In this document: positions 50,713 through 56,194 of the stretch, piece by piece | How positions within the stretch are numbered: the stretch's first letter is position 1 | How the letters are laid out: every line of letters starts with the position of its first letter | Assembly: GCA_937877595.1 (NCBI GenBank) | Contig: CALFIY010000028.1 | Span: 1 to 56,194, forward strand | Direction of reading: 5' to 3' | Length of the DNA: 56,194 nucleotides | DNA from: an uncultured Prevotella sp. | GTDB taxonomy: Bacteria > Bacteroidota > Bacteroidia > Bacteroidales > Bacteroidaceae | Made by a program: the position numbers and the translations under genes | Notes under the pieces: model-generated | What the model was told of the DNA's origin: nothing | Database searches by the model: none | Seen by the model: the letters and a program-made list of their open reading frames with translations, nothing else

Positions 50713-51981
50713 TTATTTTGTTTCCTTTACTATCTTAAAAAGTTTGTCGCTCGGCCTCACTTTCTCGGGCACGCGGAAACTGACGCGTGTGCCCTGTCGC
50801 GCTGTGGTGACACTGCCTACATCGTCGTGAATTTCGTCGACATCGACATAAAGCGCTCCTGTGGTAGGACCTGTTATCAGCATCTTGTCGCCAACACCAA
50901 ACTCGGCAGCCTCTACGGTGAACTCAGCCACACCAAGACGTGCGAAATATTTCACGCCTTTGCCGACATACTGCTTACGCTCCGTGGCATTGGAGCCGTA
51001 GTTGGAATTCCACTCGCCAAGCAGTTGTCCCTGATAGTAGCCATCCCAGAAACCACGGTTGAAGACGCGCGCAAGTCTCTCGTCCCACTCGTCCTTGCGC
51101 TCCTCTGAGAACGTGCCGTCGAGGACAGCCTGAATGGCTTCCTTATAGCACTGGACGACGGTGAGGACGTACTCCGGGCCACGGGCACGGCCTTCTATCT
51201 TGTAGACGCGCACGCCACTGCTCATCATACGGTCAATAAAGCGTATCGTCTTAAGGTCCTTGGGGCTCATTATATACTTGTTGTCTATCTCCAGTTCTGT
51301 TCCCGTCTCCCTGTCGGTGACGACATACGAACGGCGACAGAGTTGCATGCAAGCCCCGCGATTGGCTGAGCGTCCCGTATTGTCAAGACTCATGTAGCAC
51401 TTACCGCTAACCGCCATGCAGAGAGCGCCATGGCAGAACATTTCAATGCGCACATTCTCGCCTGACGGCCCTACAATATTCTCTTCTTCTATGCAGCGAT
51501 GGATGGCAGCAACCTGCTCCATATTCAGTTCGCGTGCCAGTACGACGACATCGGCAAACTGGGCATAGAAACGCAGTGCCTCGACATTGGAAATGTTGAG
51601 TTGGGTGGAGAGATGCACTTCCATGCCTTGCCGACGGCAATACTGCATTGCCGCTACGTCACTTGCGATGACTGCCGTGACGCCTGCCTCGCAGGCTGCG
51701 TCGACAATCTGTCGCATGAGCGCCATGTCGTCATCGTAGATAATCGTATTGAGAGTGAGATAACTCTTTACGCCATGTTCCCTGCATGTTGCAGCAATAC
51801 TGCGCAGGTCGTCTATCGTAAAGTGATTGGCTGAATGTGAACGCATATTCAGTTGTTCCACTCCGAAATACACGGAGCCCGCACCAGCCTTGAGTGCAGC
51901 AGCGAGAGAATCGTGGCTTCCGACCGGTGCCATTATCTCAAAGTCGGAAGCGGAAAGGTGCTGCAATTCTGTATCTGTCAT
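50713..51981 (-). CDS. U32-family protein, tRNA hydroxylation type
   Basis: A 422-residue protein of the peptidase U32 family. The N-terminal TIM-barrel start APVGSHDSLAAALKAGA and the Cys-rich stretch CHGALCMAVSGKCYMS plus NRGACMQLCRR are typical of TrhP/YegQ and RlhA proteins. In those the Cys hold an Fe-S cluster and the enzyme makes 5-hydroxyuridine or 5-hydroxycytidine in RNA. A protease role is now considered unlikely. The C-terminal domain (about 330-422) fits the TrhP type. It is between GH105 and the esterase, 48 nt after the former. Confidence 0.85.
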   Translation of the reverse strand: MTDTELQHLSASDFEIMAPVGSHDSLAAALKAGAGSVYFGVEQLNMRSHSANHFTIDDLRSIAATCREHGVKSYLTLNTIIYDDDMALMRQIVDAACEAGVTAVIASDVAAMQYCRRQGMEVHLSTQLNISNVEALRFYAQFADVVVLARELNMEQVAAIHRCIEEENIVGPSGENVRIEMFCHGALCMAVSGKCYMSLDNTGRSANRGACMQLCRRSYVVTDRETGTELEIDNKYIMSPKDLKTIRFIDRMMSSGVRVYKIEGRARGPEYVLTVVQCYKEAIQAVLDGTFSEERKDEWDERLARVFNRGFWDGYYQGQLLGEWNSNYGSNATERKQYVGKGVKYFARLGVAEFTVEAAEFGVGDKMLITGPTTGALYVDVDEIHDDVGSVTTARQGTRVSFRVPEKVRPSDKLFKIVKETK

Positions 51982-52029
51982 TTCAATGGGAAATTAAAAG
52001 ATGTAAAGGGGGAGAAAAAGGTGAAGAGA

Positions 52030-53358
52030 CTACTCGTAGACTATCACACGACGGCGATGGATGTAGTAGCGTCCCTTGACAGGTGTCTGTACGCGCCGTC
52101 CAGCCATGTCATAGTAGGCACCAGTCTCTGGCGCGTCGCCGGTGAGACTGCGCATGATGCCAGTGCTCTGCTGCTCTATCTCGCCCAACAAGGCATGAAC
52201 CTCAGCAGCGCCCCACAGCCAGCAGCCGTAGCCAAAGTCTTCAAAATTAGGAATGGACTCGTAGGTGATAACGCCGCCGTCCTCAGGACAGGCACCCGTG
52301 CCTTGCAGATAACCTACGCGCCCGTCGTCGTGCACAGCGCGCTGCATTGCCATCCAGCCATTGCGGATAGCAGGCATATATACCACGCTGTCAAGAAGGC
52401 CGGTGCGCACGCCCCACGCCATGCCTCCGACAAAGAGAGAGGTTCCTGTCATTTCCGGGCCCTCACTTCCCTGTTCTCCGTAATTCGTCGGCGCTGCCAA
52501 ACTCACATTCCACGAACCGTCGGCGCGCTGGCAATCAAGCAGGGCATCGCTCATAAGGCGGAAATCTGACTCGTAGAAAGAACGATGGGCCTCTGTGGAG
52601 GGCGTGAATTGCATAACACGCGAGAGCGCCATGTAGACCCAGCCATTGCCACGGCTCCAATAGCAGTCCTTATCAGTCTCTGTCTTGTCCTTATATGGCG
52701 GATCGTACTGGTAATCACGGTACCAGAGTCCCGTAGCGGTGTTGAAAAGTGGCTGGCCACCGCCTTTCTTGGAGCCTCCCTGCTTGTCGCGAGTGTAGCG
52801 ATACATTTCATACATGCGCTCCCAGTAGGCAGTATTATGGGTAATGCTGCCAAGGAGGGCAAAAACAGGCATTGACATCTGTATCGCGTCTATCCACGTC
52901 CACTGGTTGACATCCGACTTTGCCATCATACCATCTATGCGCATTTTGATGTGCTGTATCCGAATTGTCTGCGTGGGGTCCATCTGGTACATCTGCAGAT
53001 AGGCCTGGCCGCAACACTGATAGTCGGCATTGTCGCTGCGTGCCTCGCTGTCGCTACTGCTCACCCACTGGTGGAATTCGCCCCAGTCGATGCAGTATTT
53101 CAACCAGTCTTCGCGCTGCTGCTCCCTGTATGCGTTAAGAAGTCCTTCATAGAAGACGCTACGTGTCCAAATCTTGCTGTTCCGACGTTTGCCGCCTACG
53201 TAACTATCGGCGCCAACATCGGGATAGTTGGTCATAAAATAGTTTGCAACCTTTTCCATCGTCTCCATGACTGACTGGCTTGACGGCTGTGTCTGGGCAG
53301 ACACGCCAAGCCCCACTACAAAGAGGAAAAGGGTCAGTAGTGATTTACGAATGTCCAT
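52030..53358 (-). CDS. GH105-type unsaturated glycanyl hydrolase with T9SS-like tail
   Basis: A 442-residue protein with a signal peptide (about residues 1-21, ending VSAQ). An (alpha/alpha)6 barrel carries NADYQCCGQAYLQ, WTWIDAIQMSMPVFALLG and DCYWSRGNGWVYMALS, typical of GH105 (YteR) enzymes, which remove unsaturated uronic acid from pectin fragments. The last 30 residues, AYYDMAGRRVQTPVKGRYY and a basic end, resemble a type IX secretion C-terminal tail. I use the ATG at 53358; the earlier in-frame ATG at 53403 would place a repeat-encoded MNYELR in front of the signal peptide. Heads a four-gene minus run. Confidence 0.85.
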   Translation of the reverse strand: MDIRKSLLTLFLFVVGLGVSAQTQPSSQSVMETMEKVANYFMTNYPDVGADSYVGGKRRNSKIWTRSVFYEGLLNAYREQQREDWLKYCIDWGEFHQWVSSSDSEARSDNADYQCCGQAYLQMYQMDPTQTIRIQHIKMRIDGMMAKSDVNQWTWIDAIQMSMPVFALLGSITHNTAYWERMYEMYRYTRDKQGGSKKGGGQPLFNTATGLWYRDYQYDPPYKDKTETDKDCYWSRGNGWVYMALSRVMQFTPSTEAHRSFYESDFRLMSDALLDCQRADGSWNVSLAAPTNYGEQGSEGPEMTGTSLFVGGMAWGVRTGLLDSVVYMPAIRNGWMAMQRAVHDDGRVGYLQGTGACPEDGGVITYESIPNFEDFGYGCWLWGAAEVHALLGEIEQQSTGIMRSLTGDAPETGAYYDMAGRRVQTPVKGRYYIHRRRVIVYE

Positions 53359-53368
53359 AACCTGGCAG

Positions 53369-53376
53369 CAAAGGTA
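53369..53376 (-). promoter_or_regulatory. Promoter -7 box just before the GH105 start
   Basis: The minus strand reads TACCTTTG, ending 10 nt before the ATG at 53358. The predicted 5-prime untranslated part is only a few nucleotides. A repeat-like AATTATGAATT stretch lies just upstream. Confidence 0.5.
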
Positions 53377-53498
53377 GGAAATAATTCTTAATTCATAATT
53401 CATTTAATGTTATAACACTATTTTTTTTTAAGAATTCACGAAAAAATTTCCTGCGCATAAGCGTTTTTAGTATTTCTCACCACTAATAAATACTAAAA

Positions 53499-53527
53499 AG
53501 TGCCGTAACTTGTTTTGTTACAGCACT
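53499..53527 (-). terminator. Terminator after tRNA-Leu
   Basis: AGTGCCGTAAC and GTTACAGCACT pair with one wobble around a 7-nt loop. On the minus strand a T run follows. It lies about 19 nt past the tRNA 3-prime end. Confidence 0.82.
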
Positions 53528-53545
53528 CTCCGCTTTCAAGCCTTG

Positions 53546-53627
53546 TACCCAGACCCGGGCTCGAACCGGGATGGGTTGCCCCACTGGTGTTTGAGACCAG
53601 CGCGTCTACCGATTCCGCCATCTGGGC
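53546..53627 (-). tRNA. tRNA-Leu (CAA)
   Basis: An 82-nt tRNA on the minus strand. The acceptor arms GCCCAGA and TCTGGGT pair, the T arm TCCCGGTTCGAGCCCGGG is standard, and the anticodon arm CTGGTCTCAAACACCAG gives anticodon CAA. A type II extra arm (TGGGGCAACCCA) supports Leu. No CCA is encoded. The gene reads UUG codons and stands alone. Confidence 0.96.
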
Positions 53628-53642
53628 TCTGAAAAAGCGCTG

Positions 53643-53650
53643 CAAAGGTA
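53643..53650 (-). promoter_or_regulatory. Promoter -7 box for tRNA-Leu
   Basis: The minus strand reads TACCTTTG, 15 nt upstream of the mature tRNA 5-prime end. No clear -33 element. Confidence 0.6.
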
Positions 53651-53727
53651 AGAAAAAAGTGATGAATGAAGAACGACGTATAAAGAATTAAGAAAAATTA
53701 ATGTTTTAACCTCTTATTCCCTGACGC

Positions 53728-54243
53728 TTAATCTTTACCATCCTCTTCCATATACCATTTGGCATACTCCACGTAGTGCTTGGCATTATCTGTCTGGCCA
53801 GGACGCACAGGCTTGATGTAGCGGGCAGGTACGCCGCCCCATATCTCGCCATCGCCAACCTTGGTATTCTGCAGCACAAGGGCTCCTGCTGCAACAATGG
53901 CGCCACGCCCTATCTCGCAGCCATCGAGCAGAGTGCTGCCCATGCCGATAAGGGCACCGTCGTGAATGGTACACGCATGAACTGTGACGTTGTGACCAAT
54001 GGTAACCTCACTGCCGATATGCGTGGGGCCTGTATCGTGGGTGACGTGGATGCACGAGCCATCCTGCACATTAGTGCGATTACCTATAGTGATTGGCGCC
54101 ACGTCGCCACGTATCACGGCATTGAACCACACAGAACATTCATCGCCCATCGTGACTTCGCCAACGATGGTGGCATTCTCGCTGAAGTAGCAGTCACGCC
54201 CCCAACGCGGTGTCAGTCCTTTGATAGATTTTATCAGTGCCAT
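53728..54243 (-). CDS. Gamma-class carbonic anhydrase family protein
   Basis: A 171-residue left-handed beta-helix protein with hexapeptide repeats. The three metal-binding His positions of gamma-carbonic anhydrases are present as His66, His84 and His89 (CIHVTHD, IGHNVTVHA). A conserved VIRGD Arg-Asp pair precedes them. Many members bind zinc without proven carbonic anhydrase activity, and YrdA-like functions are also possible. It is 13 nt downstream of pepT, so probably co-transcribed. Confidence 0.9.
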   Translation of the reverse strand: MALIKSIKGLTPRWGRDCYFSENATIVGEVTMGDECSVWFNAVIRGDVAPITIGNRTNVQDGSCIHVTHDTGPTHIGSEVTIGHNVTVHACTIHDGALIGMGSTLLDGCEIGRGAIVAAGALVLQNTKVGDGEIWGGVPARYIKPVRPGQTDNAKHYVEYAKWYMEEDGKD

Positions 54244-54256
54244 CTCACAACTAAAA

Positions 54257-55480
54257 TTATGAATTAAACTCCGCCGTGAGTTCGCAAATCTTCACTATCA
54301 CCTGCATAGCCTTCTGCATGGACTGTATGGAAACAAATTCGTAGGGCCCATGGAAGTTGACTCCACCGGCAAAGATGTTAGGGCACGGCAGTCCACGGAA
54401 TGACAGTTGGGCGCCGTCCGTACCGCCGCGAATGGGGCGCACCTTTGGCGACACACCAGTCTCCTGCATGGCACGAAGCACGATATCAATGACATGCATC
54501 TGCGGATCTATCTGCTGCTTCATGTTATAGTACTGGTCGCTGACGCTAACCTCTACAGTACCTTCGCCATATCGCTGATTCATCAGTTCGCCAACATGCT
54601 GAATGAAGCGCTTGCGGTCGTCGAAGCGGCTGCTGTCGTGGTCGCGGATGATGTACGACATGCGAGCCTGCTCTATTGCCGACTGTATGCTAAGCAGATG
54701 GTAGAAGCCCTGATAGCCCTCTGTGGTTTCAGGACGCTCGTCGGCAGGCAGCATGCTGGCAAACTCGGCAGCAAGCATATTGGCATTGACCATCTTGCCC
54801 TTGGCATAGCCTGGATGAACGCTGACGCCATGGATAGTAACCTTGGCAGATGCGGCATTGAAGTTCTCAAACTCAAGTTCACCCAAATCGCCGCCATCCA
54901 TGGTGTATGCCCACTGACAACCGAAGCGTTCCACGTCGAAGTGATGGGCGCCCATGCCTATCTCCTCATCAGGATTGAAGGCTATGCGTATGGTGCCGTG
55001 CGGTATTTCGCGGTGCTCTTTCAGGTAAACCATTGCCTGTACTATCTCGGCAATGCCTGCCTTGTCATCGGCACCGAGCAGTGTATGGCCGTCGGTCACT
55101 ATCAGATCCTCGCCGACGTGCTGCAGCAGTTCAGGGAATTTGCGCGGCGAACTGACAATGCCTTCGGAGAGGACGATATCGCCGCCATCGTAGCCACTGA
55201 CTATGCGCGCCTTGATATCGGCTCCGCTACAGTCGGGGCTGGTGTCGTAGTGAGAGATAAAACCAATGGTAGGTGCAGCGTGGCGTATGTTGGAACGCAG
55301 CGTGGCATAGATATATCCCTTGTCGTCCATTTCTACATCGTCAAGGCCCTCGCGCTCAAGTTCCTTTTTCAGGTATTCGGCAAAGACAAGTTGCTTCTGG
55401 GTGCTCGGCACCGCCTCGCTATCCTCGTTCGACTGCGTATCAAACTTGGTATAGCCTATAAATCGTTCTACAATATCCAT
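54257..55480 (-). CDS. pepT: Peptidase T, tripeptide aminopeptidase
   Basis: A 407-residue M20 zinc peptidase that releases the N-terminal residue from tripeptides. Motifs include SHYDTSPD, the GHTLLGADDKAG metal-bridging segment, FNPDEEIGMGAHHFD and the DGGDLGELE stretch near mid-protein. I start at the ATG at 55480, which gives MDIVERFIGYTKFDTQS, a typical N terminus. It is a companion of pepD in intracellular peptide use and precedes the gamma-carbonic anhydrase gene. Confidence 0.94.
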   Translation of the reverse strand: MDIVERFIGYTKFDTQSNEDSEAVPSTQKQLVFAEYLKKELEREGLDDVEMDDKGYIYATLRSNIRHAAPTIGFISHYDTSPDCSGADIKARIVSGYDGGDIVLSEGIVSSPRKFPELLQHVGEDLIVTDGHTLLGADDKAGIAEIVQAMVYLKEHREIPHGTIRIAFNPDEEIGMGAHHFDVERFGCQWAYTMDGGDLGELEFENFNAASAKVTIHGVSVHPGYAKGKMVNANMLAAEFASMLPADERPETTEGYQGFYHLLSIQSAIEQARMSYIIRDHDSSRFDDRKRFIQHVGELMNQRYGEGTVEVSVSDQYYNMKQQIDPQMHVIDIVLRAMQETGVSPKVRPIRGGTDGAQLSFRGLPCPNIFAGGVNFHGPYEFVSIQSMQKAMQVIVKICELTAEFNS

Positions 55481-55648
55481 TCTTATATATATTAATAATA
55501 GGTGTAGTAATCCTACACACAAAATATACCGCAAAATAACTAAAAAATAGTGGCACGCGCGGTATCGGCTGCTGTCATTTAAGTTTTTTTAGCAACGCTG
55601 ACAGGCGTATTATGTGTATCTTTCGGGTGCTGATAGATAAAACATACC

Positions 55649-55762
55649 ATGAAAAAGACAAAAATGGCACTGCTGATGGCATGGGCAGGAGCATGGGCGC
55701 AGCAAGCGGATATGCGAACGCTTGTGGACAATCTGATGGCGCGAATGACGCTGGAAGACTAA
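55649..55762 (+). pseudogene. N-terminal remnant of a GH3 glycoside hydrolase
   Basis: The 37-codon open frame begins MKKTKMALLMAWAGAWAQ, a signal peptide, and goes on with MRTLVDNLMARMTLED before a TAA stop. The VxxLMxxMTLEE pattern is the conserved start of GH3 beta-glucosidases and xylosidases, which go on with KIGQL. Here the sequence stops exactly at that point, and the stop codon overlaps the end of recQ. The rest of the gene (normally over 700 codons) is absent. A weak promoter-like TATCTTTC lies near 55617. Confidence 0.7.
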
Positions 55763-56194
55763 AGTGTCTTTTGTACATAACCGTCGCACTGTGCTATCTG
55801 TTCCGAAGAGAGCAGTGAGCGCAGTGCGGCGCTTATTTCATTTTGCGGCATACCGAGGCGGAACAGTTCGGTAAGGTGATGGCGCTTCCCGTCGGAAAGC
55901 ATGCCGAGAATGTGCTGCTCTGCTACAGAAGGCGAAGGCTGCGATGAGCACACATCGCACTGTCCGCAGTCGTGGCCGATGTCTTCGCCGAAATAGCCCA
56001 ACAACTGGCGCGAACGGCACGGATGGGTTGACCGGGCATACTGCAGCATGGCATGGATGCGGTCGGCGTACTGTTTCTGCCTCTCCTCGTAGACAGCAGC
56101 GGGAAAGAGCAGATGGCGCCCCTCCTCGCGCCGCTGCGTGTAGCGCAGAAGTGGCAGGTGAGTGAACGTCTGGCCGTTGAAGCGCAGGATGCCA
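55759..56194 (-). CDS. recQ: ATP-dependent DNA helicase RecQ, C-terminal part
   Basis: A partial gene that enters from the right edge, with about 145 codons visible. The zinc-binding domain is recognisable as MLQYARSTHPCRSRQLLGYF with CGQCDVC, giving the four Cys of RecQ. It is followed by a winged-helix-like tail ending VQKTL. RecQ unwinds DNA in recombination and replication restart. The helicase motor lies outside the window. The stop codon overlaps that of the GH3 remnant on the other strand. Confidence 0.87.
   Translation of the reverse strand, partial: GILRFNGQTFTHLPLLRYTQRREEGRHLLFPAAVYEERQKQYADRIHAMLQYARSTHPCRSRQLLGYFGEDIGHDCGQCDVCSSQPSPSVAEQHILGMLSDGKRHHLTELFRLGMPQNEISAALRSLLSSEQIAQCDGYVQKTL

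Noticed and set aside
54407..55495. A 362-codon plus-strand frame opposite pepT
   Set aside because: pepT has intact M20 motifs on the other strand, and long antisense frames are expected at this base composition. No start signal or domain was seen.
1..56194. Insertion sequence, prophage or integrative element
   Set aside because: No transposase, integrase, phage structural or conjugation gene was found. The repeats and broken genes show rearrangement but no autonomous element.

Overview
The window looks like a chromosomal segment of a member of the Bacteroidales, most likely Prevotella or a close relative. The evidence is the gene families (TonB-dependent receptors paired with surface lipoproteins, PorQ and PorT of the type IX secretion system, TamL, DUF4199, DUF5689, DUF4876, DUF6048/DUF6452 and DUF6850 proteins), many lipoprotein signal peptides ending in SC or AC, weak Shine-Dalgarno sites, and repeated Bacteroidetes-type -7 boxes (TAnnTTTG) upstream of genes. 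I saw no transposase, integrase, phage gene or CRISPR array. Species assignment is inference; there is no rRNA in the window.

Layout. 1-5.9 kb (minus): a TonB-dependent receptor followed by two lipoproteins with repeated OB-fold-like domains. 5.9-12.3 kb (plus): a divergent secreted endonuclease/exonuclease/phosphatase-family enzyme, uridine kinase, porQ, cytidylate kinase, MTA/SAH nucleosidase and a TamL-type barrel. 12.3-20.3 kb (plus, except a small ferredoxin): GH35 beta-galactosidase, DUF4199 protein, GT2 glycosyltransferase, DUF6452/DUF6048 pair, apbE, a Crp-family regulator and porT. 20.3-27.9 kb (minus): lon-tgt-lptG and pepD-lipoprotein-N-carbamoylputrescine amidase. 28-35.4 kb (plus): a small membrane protein, an OmpH-like lipoprotein, a DEAD-box helicase, serC and serA separated by a broken four-helix-bundle gene, a lytic transglycosylase-like protein, lemA and an M48 protease. 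35.5-39.7 kb (minus): rpmA, rplU, GH36 alpha-galactosidase and a GT4 glycosyltransferase. 39.8-46 kb (plus): a second TonB receptor with a DUF4876 lipoprotein and a DUF6850 barrel. 46.2-56.2 kb: pckA (minus), upp (plus), then a minus-strand run of Nudix, sialate O-acetylesterase, U32 protein and GH105, tRNA-Leu(CAA), gamma-carbonic anhydrase, pepT, a GH3 remnant and the end of recQ.

How the parts fit. The first receptor locus, the adjacent secreted nuclease-like enzyme and the uridine/cytidylate kinases could form a route from extracellular nucleic acid to the nucleotide pool; this is a hypothesis. The receptor-DUF4876-DUF6850 trio is a second candidate uncharacterised surface system. GH35, GH36, GH105, sialate esterase and a GH3 fragment fit growth on host or plant glycans.

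Beyond genes, the window carries two families of intergenic repeats. One is a strict 21-bp-period tandem repeat at three sites, each just beyond a terminator hairpin. The other is a modular ATTGACCATTGA-type repeat that reaches into gene ends and supplies stop codons, start codons or terminal residues. A third, purine/pyrimidine-rich repeat encodes most of a lipoprotein signal peptide.
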